Shown one piece after another: positions 1 to 8,855 of a DNA stretch of 64,000 bases; the stretch's first letter is position 1; each line of letters opens with the position of its first letter. This DNA is from Metabacillus litoralis (lineage in GTDB: Bacteria; Bacillota; Bacilli; Bacillales; Bacillaceae): contig NZ_JAIVKL010000001.1 in assembly GCF_020524045.1 (NCBI RefSeq), positions 372,001 through 436,000 of the forward strand, given 5' to 3'. The notes under the pieces are model-generated. The model saw nothing but the letters and a program-made list of their open reading frames with translations. It did not search any database and was not told the origin of the DNA. The translations under genes and the position numbers were made by a program.

Positions 1-423
1 AGTAAGAGGACCTGTCGCAATGATCGTTGGTCCGTTAGGGATTTGTCCCATTTCTTCATTATATACTGTAACATTTGGATGTTCTTTTACAAGTTGAGTA
101 ACTCTTCCAGCAAATTCATGCCGATCAACTGCTAACGCCCCACCAGCAGGAACTGCACATTCATCGGCCGCTTTAATAATAACAGAGTCAAGAACTCTCA
201 TTTCTTCTTTTAAAACACCAACTGCATTTGTTAAAGTATTTGCTCGTAAAGAATTACTACATACTAATTCAGCAAACTTATCCGTATGATGTGCTGGTGT
301 TTTTACAACAGGTCTCATTTCATACAAATTAACCTTTATACCTCTTTTAGCCAATTGCCAAGCAGCCTCACTGCCTGCTAAACCTGCACCAATTACATTA
401 ACTGTAGTACCACTTTGATTCAT
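1..423 (-). CDS. trmFO: Methylenetetrahydrofolate-tRNA (uracil-5-)-methyltransferase TrmFO, N-terminal part only
   Basis: This is the folate- and FAD-dependent enzyme that makes 5-methyluridine at position 54 of tRNAs. Only the first 141 codons are in the window and the frame runs off the left edge open. The translated start reads [20 protein letters not shown], which contains the GxGxxGxE dinucleotide-binding fold typical of the FAD domain. Further on, YEMRPV and the CSNSLRA stretch are characteristic of TrmFO. The ATG at 421-423 is preceded by a good GGAGGAATT ribosome binding site. The gene lies just downstream of topA on the same strand, as in B. subtilis. A hairpin at the topA stop codon may separate the two transcripts. 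Confidence 0.95.
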   Translation of the reverse strand, partial: MNQSGTTVNVIGAGLAGSEAAWQLAKRGIKVNLYEMRPVVKTPAHHTDKFAELVCSNSLRANTLTNAVGVLKEEMRVLDSVIIKAADECAVPAGGALAVDRHEFAGRVTQLVKEHPNVTVYNEEMGQIPNGPTIIATGPLT

Positions 424-503
424 GTTGTTAATTCCTCCACATTTTAAAAAATCTATGTATGAAAGATTATATCAGTAAGTTAAACAGTATATACAAAGAT
501 AAA

Positions 504-527
504 GAGGTGAGCTAAAGAGGCTCACCT
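504..527 (-). terminator. Hairpin terminator overlapping the topA stop codon
   Basis: Read on the minus strand, AGGTGAGC and GCTCACCT form an 8-bp stem around a 7-nt loop, followed by a T-rich tail (CTTTATCTTTG). The stem starts inside the TAG stop codon of topA. The tail is not a clean T run, so read-through into trmFO is possible. Confidence 0.6.
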
Positions 528-2601
528 ACTTTTGTTGTTCTTCTTTATAATCACATTCCATACATTGAACTTGAACACCTTTTTTAAGCTTTTTCTCAAC
601 TAACATATTATCACACTTTGGACAGTTTCTTGCTATTGGTTTATCCCATGATAGAAATTCACATTCTGGATATTGGTTACACCCGTAAAAAATTCGACGT
701 TTTTTAGATTTTCTTTCTACAATCATACCTTCTTCACAGCTAGGACATTTTACACCAATTTCTTTTACAATTGGTTTTGTATTTCGACAGTCAGGGAAAT
801 TAGAACAAGCCATGAACTTTCCGTATCTTCCCATCTTATATACCATATGATGACCACATTCTTCACAATCTACACCAGCAGGCTCATCTTTTATTTCAAT
901 TTTTTCCATTTCATTTTCTGCTTTAATGAGTCTTGGAGAAAAATCTTTATAAAAATCATCTAGAATTTTTATCCATTCTATTTGGCCATCTTCAACCTCA
1001 TCTAAACTGTGCTCCATATTTGCAGTGAACTCTACATTGATAATTTCCGGGAAAAACTCCATGATGAGTTCTAGTACAATTTCGCCAAGTTCTGTAGGAA
1101 TAAATCTCTTGTTATCAAGAGAAACATACCCTCTCTTTTGAACTGTATCAAGTGTTGGAGCATATGTCGAAGGACGTCCAATACCCAGCTCTTCTAATGT
1201 CTTAACCAACCTTGCCTCTGTATATCTTGGAGGTGGCTGTGTGAAATGTTGTGCCGGTTCAATATCCTTTGAGAAGACTTCGTCACCTTCTTTTAAATCT
1301 GGTAGTAGGCGATCTTTTTCCTCAATTTGATCATCATTTCCCTCTACATACACTTTCATGAACCCAGGAAATTTAATCTTCGAACCTGTTGCTCTAAACA
1401 TCACACCATTATTCATTAAATCTACACTCATGGTATCTAAAATACCTGGTGCCATTTGACTTGAAACAAAGCGCTCCCAAATTAATTTATATAATCTCAA
1501 TTGATCCCTGCTTAAAAATTCTTTCATTGAAGCAGGATCACGAAGAGTTGAAGTTGGACGAATCGCTTCATGTGCATCTTGTGTATTAGAATTCTTCTTA
1601 GTTGATTTTGCTTTAATACCAAGATACTCGTTTCCATATTTCTCTTCAATATAATGAGCAGCCTCAGTTTGAGCTGTTTCTGATATTCTTGTAGAATCTG
1701 TTCTCATATATGTGATTAAGCCAACAGTACCCTCTTTACCTAGTTCAATTCCTTCGTAAAGCTGCTGAGCAATCATCATTGTTTTCTTAGCTCTAAAATT
1801 TAACTTACGTGCAGCTTCTTGTTGTAAAGTAGATGTAGTAAAAGGAACAGCAGGGTTTCTTTTGCGTTCTTTTTTAGTAACCTTTTCAACATTAAAGCTG
1901 TTACCTTGAATATCTTTTAAGATATCTTTCACATCATCTTCTGAGTTTAATTCTCTTTTCTTACCATTTATTCCATAAAACGAAGCATCAAAAGCTTTTT
2001 GCCCTTTTAGGAATTGACCATCTATTGACCAATATTCTTCTGGAACAAATTTTTTAATTTCCTTTTCACGATCAATAATTAGTCTTACAGCAACAGATTG
2101 AACTCTCCCGGCACTTAAACCTTTTTTAACTTTTTTCCATAAAATAGGACTAATCTTATATCCAACAAGTCGATCAAGTACTCTTCTAGCTTGTTGTGCA
2201 TCTACAAGGTCCATATTTATAGATCTTGGATGCTTAAAAGACTCTTTGATTGCATCCTTTGTAATCTCATTAAAGACAACTCGACAGTCAGAATGTATAT
2301 CAACATCAAGGCTATGAGCTAAATGCCATGCAATTGCTTCCCCTTCACGATCCGGGTCAGCTGCGAGAAATACTTTTTTCGCTTTTTTTGCGGCAGTTCT
2401 CAATTCTTTAAGAACAGATCCTTTACCACGAATTGTAATGTATTTAGGCTCAAAATTATGTTCAACATCTACTCCTATTTGACTTTTAGGTAGATCACGT
2501 ACATGTCCCATTGAAGCCTTTACCTTATATTTTTTTCCTAAGTATCTTTCAATCGTTTTTGCTTTAGCAGGTGATTCAACAATGACTAAATAGTCCGACA
2601 T
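526..2601 (-). CDS. topA: DNA topoisomerase I (type IA)
   Basis: This enzyme relaxes negative supercoils by single-strand passage. The 691-residue protein has the full family layout. An N-terminal TOPRIM domain carries [15 protein letters not shown] and the acidic [13 protein letters not shown] motif (about residue 83). The catalytic tyrosine is Tyr298 in [11 protein letters not shown]. The C-terminus (about 580 to 690) has three CxxC zinc-ribbon-like repeats: CEECGHH, CPSCEEG and CPKCDNM, each with a second CxnC pair. The length matches B. subtilis TopA. The ATG is preceded by AAGGAGGACAAAGTT. About 840 bp of repeat-bearing DNA separates it from dprA upstream, so it must have its own promoter there. 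I could not place that promoter with confidence. Confidence 0.97.
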   Translation of the reverse strand: MSDYLVIVESPAKAKTIERYLGKKYKVKASMGHVRDLPKSQIGVDVEHNFEPKYITIRGKGSVLKELRTAAKKAKKVFLAADPDREGEAIAWHLAHSLDVDIHSDCRVVFNEITKDAIKESFKHPRSINMDLVDAQQARRVLDRLVGYKISPILWKKVKKGLSAGRVQSVAVRLIIDREKEIKKFVPEEYWSIDGQFLKGQKAFDASFYGINGKKRELNSEDDVKDILKDIQGNSFNVEKVTKKERKRNPAVPFTTSTLQQEAARKLNFRAKKTMMIAQQLYEGIELGKEGTVGLITYMRTDSTRISETAQTEAAHYIEEKYGNEYLGIKAKSTKKNSNTQDAHEAIRPTSTLRDPASMKEFLSRDQLRLYKLIWERFVSSQMAPGILDTMSVDLMNNGVMFRATGSKIKFPGFMKVYVEGNDDQIEEKDRLLPDLKEGDEVFSKDIEPAQHFTQPPPRYTEARLVKTLEELGIGRPSTYAPTLDTVQKRGYVSLDNKRFIPTELGEIVLELIMEFFPEIINVEFTANMEHSLDEVEDGQIEWIKILDDFYKDFSPRLIKAENEMEKIEIKDEPAGVDCEECGHHMVYKMGRYGKFMACSNFPDCRNTKPIVKEIGVKCPSCEEGMIVERKSKKRRIFYGCNQYPECEFLSWDKPIARNCPKCDNMLVEKKLKKGVQVQCMECDYKEEQQK

Positions 2602-2672
2602 AACTTTGTCCTCCTTAAGAGGTGTTCTCTTTTTATATTTCTTTTTATAAGTTTCTGCTCATTTATTTTTTT

Positions 2673-2855
2673 GGCTTTGCTACATTTGGTTGTTCATTTC
2701 ATTTATAGGTATTCGATTTCAGGGATGCTCCTCGTAAGTGACCTTTGGTGTCCCTCTCTTACGTAAGTCAAGCAGTAGTCTCAGTCTCAAATATTAAGAA
2801 CTAATTAATAAAGTGATAATAATCAACATTTGGCTTAACCTTAACAAGTGCTAAT
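2673..2855 (+). repeat. Decayed family A repeat
   Basis: This stretch aligns with the intact element 100 bp further on. Shared blocks are GGCTTTG at the left end, TTATAGGTATTCGATTTC against TTACAGGCATCGCTTTC, GCTCCTCG, TTTGGTGTC, CAAGCAGTAGTCTCA and AATCAACATT near the right end. The right inverted repeat is poorly preserved, so its boundary is approximate and no target duplication can be claimed. Confidence 0.5.
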
Positions 2856-2955
2856 ATTTAGAAAGTACCTGAAATGATATCATCTAATTAACTTTCGAAT
2901 ATACTTACTCGTTATAAAAAAATGTTTTTGTAAATTTTTAATTAGTTAAAATTTT

Positions 2956-3138
2956 GGCTCTGTTAAACTTTGTGGTTGATTTCCGTTACAGGCATCGCTT
3001 TCCGCGGGCGGTCAGGAAGCCTCCTCGGCGCAAGCGCCTGTGGGGTCTCCCTTCGACACGCTTCTCTAAGCAGGAGTCTCATGCCTTTCACTCCAATCAA
3101 CCAAGTGCTAAAAAACAACCTTAAGCTTTAACATAGCC
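2956..3138 (+). mobile_element. Family A MITE-like element, 183 bp
   Basis: The left end GGCTCTGTTAAACTTTG and the right end, read inward on the other strand as GGCTATGTTAAAGCTTA, are imperfect inverted repeats. It is flanked by AAAATTTT and TAAATTTA (6 of 8 identical), a decayed version of the exact 8-bp duplication seen around the copy at 21094. The interior is GC-rich compared with its surroundings (CCTCCTCGGCGCAAGCGCCTG) and can form a stem (GGCGC, aa, GCGCC). It has no coding capacity. Confidence 0.75.
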
Positions 3139-3440
3139 TAAATTTATTAGTGAACAAAAATCATAGAGGTTACAAAACAGATTTTTTATTATAGGTTAAT
3201 ATCTAGATTTTAACTATTTATAGAAATGCTCAATTTTTATAAGTCTTTAATAGAAAGTATATTTTTTTGATTCGATTATTGATTGAATGACTTTCTAAAT
3301 CTCCACTATTATTAAATATTATTTTATGTTTTGTCAAACACTATTAAAGAAATTATACCTATCATATACTATTTCCACACGAAATAACATGAATATTTTA
3401 ACTAAAATTACAGATTTTTCTATAGATTTTCAAGAATTCA

Positions 3441-4316
3441 CTATATACATATTAATTCCACCTTTATATCTTCTGCCTCTCGTACAAGCTTAGCACCACT
3501 TAAAATTAGTTCATTCGTACCCGAACTACATTCATCAAAAATGGAACCTGGAACAGCAAAAACCTCCCTATTTTGGTCTAATGCTTGGTGTGCAGTGATA
3601 AGCGATCCACTTCTTTTTTTTGCTTGTACAACAATCGTACCTGCTGATAGCCCACTGATTATCCTATTTCTCATGGGAAAATGCCATTTCTGAGGTTTAG
3701 TATCTGGAGGGTGTTCTGAAAGGATTAAATGTGAAGAAATCGTTTTTGCAAGAGGAATATTTTCTTTTGGATACACATGATATAAACCACCAGCAATAAC
3801 GGCTATTGTTTTGCCGCTATTATTTATAGCCGTTTCATGAGCAATTGTATCGATACCTTTAGCCATACCGCTAACAATCACCCATTTGTCTTTTATTAAT
3901 GGTTTTAAGATATGCTCGACAGCCATTTTTCCATAATCAGAAGGATATCTAGTTCCAACGACACTTAATAAATTTGAGTTGCTAGCTAAGCGAATATCTC
4001 CTTTATAGAAAAGTATTGGTGGAGGATCCGAGATTTGTTTTAACATCTCAGGATAATTTTTATGAAAAATAGTTATATAGGAGATATTTTCACGATAATA
4101 TTGCTCATGTAATTTCTCAAAACTCTGGTTCATATATTCTTGTGTAATTGTATTAACTTGTTTTTCCTTAACATTCAAGAAATGAATCCATTCTGTGTAT
4201 TTAAAATTGTGAAAGTTAGCTAAAGACGGATCAATCTTGAGTAATTTATTAAGAAGATTGCTACTTACACTTTTACAATGTGATAAAATAAAAATTTTTT
4301 TTGTTAATACATCCAT
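3441..4316 (-). CDS. dprA: DNA processing protein DprA (Smf)
   Basis: DprA loads RecA onto incoming single-stranded DNA during natural transformation. The core is a Rossmann-like fold: VVGTRYPSDYG at about residue 120, VSGMAKGIDTIAHETA at about 153, then IAVIAGGL, FPMRNRIISGLSAGT and RSGSLITAHQALDQ. The N-terminal 100 residues are less conserved, as is usual. The protein is 291 residues. I chose the ATG at 4314-4316 because AGGAGG sits 6 nt upstream. An ATG 15 bp further upstream overlaps that ribosome binding site and cannot use it. The gene follows sucD but is separated from it by a strong terminator, so it probably has its own weak promoter or depends on read-through. Confidence 0.93.
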   Translation of the reverse strand: MDVLTKKIFILSHCKSVSSNLLNKLLKIDPSLANFHNFKYTEWIHFLNVKEKQVNTITQEYMNQSFEKLHEQYYRENISYITIFHKNYPEMLKQISDPPPILFYKGDIRLASNSNLLSVVGTRYPSDYGKMAVEHILKPLIKDKWVIVSGMAKGIDTIAHETAINNSGKTIAVIAGGLYHVYPKENIPLAKTISSHLILSEHPPDTKPQKWHFPMRNRIISGLSAGTIVVQAKKRSGSLITAHQALDQNREVFAVPGSIFDECSSGTNELILSGAKLVREAEDIKVELICI

Positions 4317-4346
4317 TTCTGTCCTCCTCATTTTTAAACATGCTTA

Positions 4347-4374
4347 AAAGGAACAGGTTAAAAACCTGTTCCTT
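4347..4374 (-). terminator. Rho-independent terminator after sucD
   Basis: AAGGAACAGGTT and AACCTGTTCCTT form a perfect 12-bp stem around a 4-nt loop. On the minus strand it ends in CCTTTTAAGC. It lies 6 bp beyond the sucD stop and closes the sucC-sucD operon. Confidence 0.85.
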
Positions 4375-4379
4375 CAAAA

Positions 4380-5282
4380 TTAATGTGTTTTACATTTTTC
4401 CAATAATCCTTGTTCTTCAAGAACAGAGATTAGTGTTTCACCCATAACTGAAGGTGTGTCAGCTACTTTAATTCCACACTCATTCATTGTTTTAATTTTT
4501 TCTTCTGCAGTCCCTTTACCACCTGAAATAATAGCTCCAGCATGGCCCATACGCTTTCCTGGAGGTGCAGTTTGTCCGCCAATGAAGCCTACAACAGGTT
4601 TAGTCATATTTGCTTTAACCCACTCTGCTGCTTCTTCTTCAGCAGTACCACCAATTTCTCCGATCATGATGACAGCATAAGTATCTTCATCTTCGTTGAA
4701 AGCTTTAAGTACATCGATAAAGTTCGTCCCATTAACAGGATCTCCACCGATACCTACAGCTGTAGATTGACCAATTCCAGCTTGTGATAATTGATGTACT
4801 GCTTCATAAGTAAGGGTTCCAGAACGAGATACAACACCTACATGACCTTTTTTATGAATATATCCAGGCATAATACCTATTTTACATTCGTCAGGTGTGA
4901 TAACTCCAGGGCAGTTAGGTCCTACAAGTCGAGTTTTCTTACCTTCCATATATCTTTTTACGTTTACCATATCCAATACTGGAATATGCTCTGTTATACA
5001 AATCACAAGATCTAGCTCTGCATCTACGCCTTCCATGATTGCATCAGCAGCGAAAGCAGCAGGTACATAAATAACAGATGCATTTGCACCAGTTTTTTGA
5101 ACAGCTTCTTGTACTGTATTGAACACAGGTACTCCTTCAACTTCAGTTCCACCTTTACCAGGTGTTACACCACCAACAATATTTGTACCATACTCTAGCA
5201 TTTGCTTTGTATGAAATAGAGCAGTTGATCCAGTAATACCTTGTACGATAACTTTTGTATCTTTATTAATAAATACACTCAT
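4380..5282 (-). CDS. sucD: Succinyl-CoA synthetase (ADP-forming) alpha subunit
   Basis: SucD and SucC interconvert succinyl-CoA and succinate with substrate-level phosphorylation in the citric acid cycle. The 300-residue protein has the N-terminal CoA-binding Rossmann domain ([20 protein letters not shown]) and the ligase domain with [12 protein letters not shown]. The phosphohistidine loop [10 protein letters not shown] lies near residue 247. The length is that of the family. The start ATG at 5280-5282 lies 18 bp after the sucC stop. The preceding AAAGGCAGGGG is an adequate ribosome binding site, so the two subunits are co-transcribed. The terminator just downstream ends the operon. Confidence 0.97.
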   Translation of the reverse strand: MSVFINKDTKVIVQGITGSTALFHTKQMLEYGTNIVGGVTPGKGGTEVEGVPVFNTVQEAVQKTGANASVIYVPAAFAADAIMEGVDAELDLVICITEHIPVLDMVNVKRYMEGKKTRLVGPNCPGVITPDECKIGIMPGYIHKKGHVGVVSRSGTLTYEAVHQLSQAGIGQSTAVGIGGDPVNGTNFIDVLKAFNEDEDTYAVIMIGEIGGTAEEEAAEWVKANMTKPVVGFIGGQTAPPGKRMGHAGAIISGGKGTAEEKIKTMNECGIKVADTPSVMGETLISVLEEQGLLEKCKTH

Positions 5283-5300
5283 GTTTGTCCCCTGCCTTTC

Positions 5301-6461
5301 TTACTCTACTAATGAAACGATTTTTTGTGCGCCGTCAGCCATAGACTCTGCAGAAGTAATATTTAGACCTGATTCATTTAAAATTTTCTTACCTAAGTCT
5401 ACATTTGTTCCTTCAAGACGAACGACAAGCGGTATTTCTAAACCTACTTGTTTCGTAGCTTCTACTACACCTTCTGCAATAACATCACATTTCATGATTC
5501 CACCAAAAATATTCACAAAAATACCTTTAACATTTTCGTCAGAAAGGATGATTTTAAATGCTTCTGTTACTTTTTCTGCAGTCGCGCCGCCCCCAACATC
5601 CAGGAAGTTTGCGGGATCTCCACCATAGTACTTAATAATGTCCATTGTAGACATCGCAAGACCAGCACCATTTACCATACATCCAATGTTTCCATCTAAA
5701 GATATATAGCTTAAATCATATTTAGATGCTTCAATTTCTTTCGCATCTTCTTCCTCAAGATCTCTGTACTCTACAATATCTTTATGACGATACAGTGCAT
5801 TTGAATCAAAATTAAGTTTTGCATCAAGCGCCATTACTTTTCCATCACCAGTAACGACTAATGGATTTATTTCAGCAATAGAACAATCCTTTTCAACAAA
5901 TACTTTGTATAAGCCCATCATGAATTTAACAGCTTGCCCCACTAATTCTTTTGGAATATTGATGTTAAATGCAATTCTTCTTGCTTGATATCCTTGTAAT
6001 CCTACAGCAGGATCAATAACTTCTTTAAAGATTTTTTCAGGATTTTGCTCTGCTACCTCTTCAATTTCTGTTCCGCCTTCCTCAGAAGCCATAAGAACAA
6101 CTCGAGATGTAGCACGATCTAATACAAGACCCACGTAATATTCTTTCTTAATATCACAGCCTTCTTCGACAAGAAGTCTTTTCACTTCTTTTCCTTCAGG
6201 ACCTGTTTGGTGTGTTACAAGGGTTTTCCCTAAAATTTCTTCAGCATATGTACGTGCTTCTTCAAGGTTTTTAGCAACTTTTACCCCACCAGCTTTTCCA
6301 CGTCCACCTGCATGGATTTGAGCTTTAACGACCACTACTTCTGTTCCAAGTTCTTTTGCAGCTTCTACCGCTTCATCTACTGAAAAAGCCACTTGTCCAT
6401 TTGGTACAGACACTCCGTATTTACGAAGGAGTTCTTTTCCTTGGTACTCATGGATATTCAT
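5301..6461 (-). CDS. sucC: Succinyl-CoA synthetase (ADP-forming) beta subunit
   Basis: This subunit carries the ATP-grasp nucleotide-binding domain and partners SucD. The 386-residue sequence opens with [17 protein letters not shown], the usual family start. It has the ATP-grasp lysine and glycine-rich loop in [16 protein letters not shown] (about residue 46), the metal site INPLVV near residue 200, and the C-terminal ligase motifs [15 protein letters not shown] and VRLEGTN. The ribosome binding site is TTAGGAGGATGGCAA. It is the first gene of the two-gene operon. A sigma-A-type promoter lies about 50 bp upstream, and a cre-like sequence overlaps the expected transcription start. Confidence 0.97.
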   Translation of the reverse strand: MNIHEYQGKELLRKYGVSVPNGQVAFSVDEAVEAAKELGTEVVVVKAQIHAGGRGKAGGVKVAKNLEEARTYAEEILGKTLVTHQTGPEGKEVKRLLVEEGCDIKKEYYVGLVLDRATSRVVLMASEEGGTEIEEVAEQNPEKIFKEVIDPAVGLQGYQARRIAFNINIPKELVGQAVKFMMGLYKVFVEKDCSIAEINPLVVTGDGKVMALDAKLNFDSNALYRHKDIVEYRDLEEEDAKEIEASKYDLSYISLDGNIGCMVNGAGLAMSTMDIIKYYGGDPANFLDVGGGATAEKVTEAFKIILSDENVKGIFVNIFGGIMKCDVIAEGVVEATKQVGLEIPLVVRLEGTNVDLGKKILNESGLNITSAESMADGAQKIVSLVE

Positions 6462-6498
6462 TTGCCATCCTCCTAACCTATTTGCAAAAATAAAAATT

Positions 6499-6540
6499 AT
6501 ACTGCGCTTTCATTTTATATAATAGTTCGAACATTGTCTA
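6499..6540 (-). promoter_or_regulatory. Candidate sigma-A promoter of sucCD with a cre-like site
   Basis: On the minus strand a TAGACA -35 (6535-6540) and a TAAAAT -10 (6512-6517) are 17 bp apart. Immediately downstream, at 6499-6512, TGAAAGCGCAGTAT matches the CcpA cre consensus TGWAARCGYTWNCW at 11 of 14 positions, with the core TGAAAGCG intact. A site there would overlap the start of transcription. The promoter is a reasonable call; the operator is a suggestion only. Confidence 0.45.
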
Positions 6541-6687
6541 TAATTCCATACAAAATAGTGAGATCCTTTTTAAAAATTTAATTTTTATTTTTTTAATATA
6601 AAGCTATTTTAAGTAGTTTATCATTAAAAGTAGTTTTATTTTTAGCTACTTGTTTTAGAAATTTCACGCTTTTTTACTGTATTTTTT

Positions 6688-6876
6688 CTAATAAACTTCT
6701 ACACCCTTTTGATATTTATAAAAGAAGTCTATATGAGCTGATGACGCAATCATTGTTGCTACTATAGTAATAATACTTAAATACATTTGAAAATACTGGT
6801 AGGGATTTAGTTTAAATAAGAAATTTCTTCTTTCAGAAAGTGAATAATAGATCATCCAAAAGCTTGTACTCTTCAT
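6688..6876 (-). CDS. Possible 62-residue membrane peptide (doubtful)
   Basis: The frame encodes a short peptide with one hydrophobic stretch (YLSIITIVATMIASSAHI, about residues 32 to 49) and a tail rich in aromatic residues. No ribosome binding site precedes its ATG and I do not recognise the sequence. It may be chance coding in AT-rich DNA or the remnant of a lost gene. It is recorded because it is the only frame in a 533-bp gap. Confidence 0.15.
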   Translation of the reverse strand: MKSTSFWMIYYSLSERRNFLFKLNPYQYFQMYLSIITIVATMIASSAHIDFFYKYQKGVEVY

Positions 6877-6994
6877 TCTGATTGTTATAAAGATAGACTC
6901 TGTTAAATACCTTCATTATACTACGTCTTCTGCTAATGAATAGTAAACCTTCTCTTAAGACAACTTTGAATATGGTTCAATAACAAAAACTTCA

Positions 6995-7276
6995 TTATTT
7001 GTCTTCTTGCAACTCACTCTCCATTTTATATACAAATGCGAAGATTTCTGCAACTGCTTCATATAACTCTTCAGGTATTTGTTGATGAATCTCTAATTTA
7101 GACAATAACTCAAGTAATGCAGGGTCTTCTTGGATATGAACTTGATTTTTTTTAGCCGTCTCTAGGATCTCATCAGCTACAAGTCCTTGCCCTTTTGCAA
7201 TGACAAGGGGTGCTTCTTCTTTATCAACATTATATTTTAGTGCTATCGCTTGTTTTATCTTATTTTCTTTTGTCAT
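6995..7276 (-). CDS. ylqH: YlqH, FlhB-type C-terminal domain protein
   Basis: This 93-residue protein is a free-standing version of the cytoplasmic C-terminal domain of FlhB/YscU export-switch proteins. AIALKYNVDKEEAPLVIAKG aligns with the part of FlhB just after its autocleavage site, and IPEELYEAVAEIFAFVYKM matches its conserved end. The cleavable NPTH motif and the four membrane helices of FlhB are absent: the protein starts with MTKENKIKQ where NPTH would be. It overlaps ylqG by 4 nt (ATGA), so the two are translationally coupled. The family is known from B. subtilis, but its role is not established to my knowledge. Confidence 0.85.
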   Translation of the reverse strand: MTKENKIKQAIALKYNVDKEEAPLVIAKGQGLVADEILETAKKNQVHIQEDPALLELLSKLEIHQQIPEELYEAVAEIFAFVYKMESELQEDK

Positions 7277-8844
7277 ATTTTAAAATCAACTCCAGTATAA
7301 GAAAAATTACCCTGAGAGTTAGTTAAAAGGTCCAATGGTTTATCTCTATACTTGTTTATCTCAAAGGGCTTAACACTAACAGAGGTTAATTGATAATTCA
7401 TCTCTGTTAAGGACTGCTTTATGAGATCAAAATTACTTGAAACGAACTTTTTTAATTCTGCGTTATCATTTGTAATTGTGATTGTCATGACACGATTTTG
7501 AATTTGTACATCAACCATTGTTTCTGCTAATTTAGGTAGTTGCAAATAAAATAATATCCGACAAAAAGCTGGGTCAATTGTCCCGTCTTGATGTTTTTTC
7601 CCTTGCCATTGTATTGTTAAATCAGATTGGTGATTAATGGCATATAGTGGTATTTGGGTAATAATTTGCTGTGTTGGCCCATGGTCCTGAGTAAGTAAAG
7701 CATGTCCATTTAAACGTTGAACTAAATGCTCTATTTGATCCCTCAAAACTGGTATATCTACCTCCTTACTAGCAATAACTAATAGTTCTTTTAGTGTTTT
7801 CATACTGTTTTGATCATCATTATCACGCAAAACTTGAGTTTGTAATTTAATATGGCCTAGTTGTTTCTCTAAATCTAGTAATGTATGAAGTACATGGTCT
7901 TTTGTTAGAAAGCTCATCATATCAGACGAAATTTTTTTTATTAAACTTAACTCAGAGTCACTTATGAACTTTGGTCCGATAATAGGTTCTTCAATATTTA
8001 TTAAAGTTTGCTTTTTCACTTGTTCGTTTGAGAGCAGCATATTTCTAATCTCATTTTTAACTGTGTTCAGCACTTGTTCATTTTGAAATTTCACAGTAAG
8101 TTTCTGGAGCGTTTGTTGTTCACTTTTAGTTAAATTCATAGCTTCTTCAGGATTTGCAATATAATTAATGACCTTTTCAATAACCGTGTTTACCGGATTT
8201 TGTTTTAATTTAATTATTGCTTGAGTTAATTGATTCAAGCTAGGAACTTCACTTTTTACTTTTTGTATGTTATCGATAATACTTTCAATTTGACTTGTTA
8301 GTGGTTGCTCAGTTTGAGTTTGAACAAGTGAACTTATAATAGAATGTGTTAATGGAAAATTTTGCTTTATAGCATATTGAATGGCCTGTATTGTTTGAGG
8401 TATAGCTTTTTTATCAGTGTTTTTAATGATTTCTGTAGCCGCACCAAACTGTTCACTTGTCATCGGTATATTTTCTTTCATTAACTCTTTTGCTAGTAAT
8501 ACATTATTTCTTGTAGGCTTTTGTTGAAATAAGTGTACTAGGTCTTTAGCAATAGCTTGCTTTGAATTCTTATCATATTCAACTTGCTTGACCATCTTCA
8601 AGTTAATTCCTTGTTTCAATGACCCACCAACCTTAAACCAGTAGTTCTCTTTTGTTGACATTGATGTTTCAAGCTGTGCTACGAGCTTTGATTGCCCTAT
8701 TTGAATTAAAGCCTTTTGATCAGGAAATAATTTTAGGACTTTTCCATGAACAATCTGATTTTCTTTTAGCGACAGCTGATTTTCTGATTGTGATAGTGAG
8801 ATACTTTTATGAAGGAGATTTGTAAATGTATGGATTGGATTCAT
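7273..8844 (-). CDS. ylqG: YlqG, protein with a FliK-like C-terminal domain
   Basis: This 523-residue protein is mostly helical and polar, rich in Gln, Lys, Asn and Ile, with no signal peptide or membrane segment. Residues about 411 to 492 resemble the Flg_hook domain at the C-terminus of the hook-length protein FliK: LFYLQLPKLAETMVDVQIQ, then VMTITITNDNAELKKFVSS, then LIKQSLTEMNYQLTSVSVK. That assignment is from pattern and not from a search. It ends in the ATGA shared with ylqH, which encodes an FlhB-like domain. Hook-length control involves FliK acting on FlhB, so the pairing supports the domain call. The locus between rnhB and sucC is the same as in B. subtilis. Function is unknown. Confidence 0.8.
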   Translation of the reverse strand: MNPIHTFTNLLHKSISLSQSENQLSLKENQIVHGKVLKLFPDQKALIQIGQSKLVAQLETSMSTKENYWFKVGGSLKQGINLKMVKQVEYDKNSKQAIAKDLVHLFQQKPTRNNVLLAKELMKENIPMTSEQFGAATEIIKNTDKKAIPQTIQAIQYAIKQNFPLTHSIISSLVQTQTEQPLTSQIESIIDNIQKVKSEVPSLNQLTQAIIKLKQNPVNTVIEKVINYIANPEEAMNLTKSEQQTLQKLTVKFQNEQVLNTVKNEIRNMLLSNEQVKKQTLINIEEPIIGPKFISDSELSLIKKISSDMMSFLTKDHVLHTLLDLEKQLGHIKLQTQVLRDNDDQNSMKTLKELLVIASKEVDIPVLRDQIEHLVQRLNGHALLTQDHGPTQQIITQIPLYAINHQSDLTIQWQGKKHQDGTIDPAFCRILFYLQLPKLAETMVDVQIQNRVMTITITNDNAELKKFVSSNFDLIKQSLTEMNYQLTSVSVKPFEINKYRDKPLDLLTNSQGNFSYTGVDFKI

Positions 8845-8855
8845 AAATGATTCTC

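Larger units (their letters stand above)
2602..3440. other. 839-bp intergenic region between dprA and topA
   Basis: No convincing gene is seen here. The region holds a decayed family A repeat (2673 to about 2855), an intact family A element (2956-3138) in the same orientation, and AT-rich DNA on either side. At about 3250-3297 a weak hairpin (TAGAAAGT paired with ACTTTCTA, imperfect inside) could be a dprA terminator, but it lacks a good T run. The topA promoter must also lie in here or further upstream. Confidence 0.6.
6462..6994. other. 533-bp intergenic region between ylqH and sucC
   Basis: The region is very AT-rich. The right-hand end for sucC (6462-6540) holds its ribosome binding site and promoter. 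The rest has one weak 62-codon frame (6688-6876) and no repeat of either family. TTCATTA and TAATGAA (about 6913-6940) make a short hairpin without a T run, so I could not identify a ylqH terminator. Confidence 0.5.

Noticed and set aside
673-963. A 96-codon open frame on the plus strand within topA
   Set aside because: It is antisense to the conserved zinc-ribbon region of topA, has no ribosome binding site and an implausible Phe/Thr-rich composition. Many similar antisense frames across the window were left out for the same reason.
6688-6876. A real gene for a 62-residue membrane peptide
   Set aside because: No ribosome binding site and no recognised family; retained at low confidence and not promoted to a finding.
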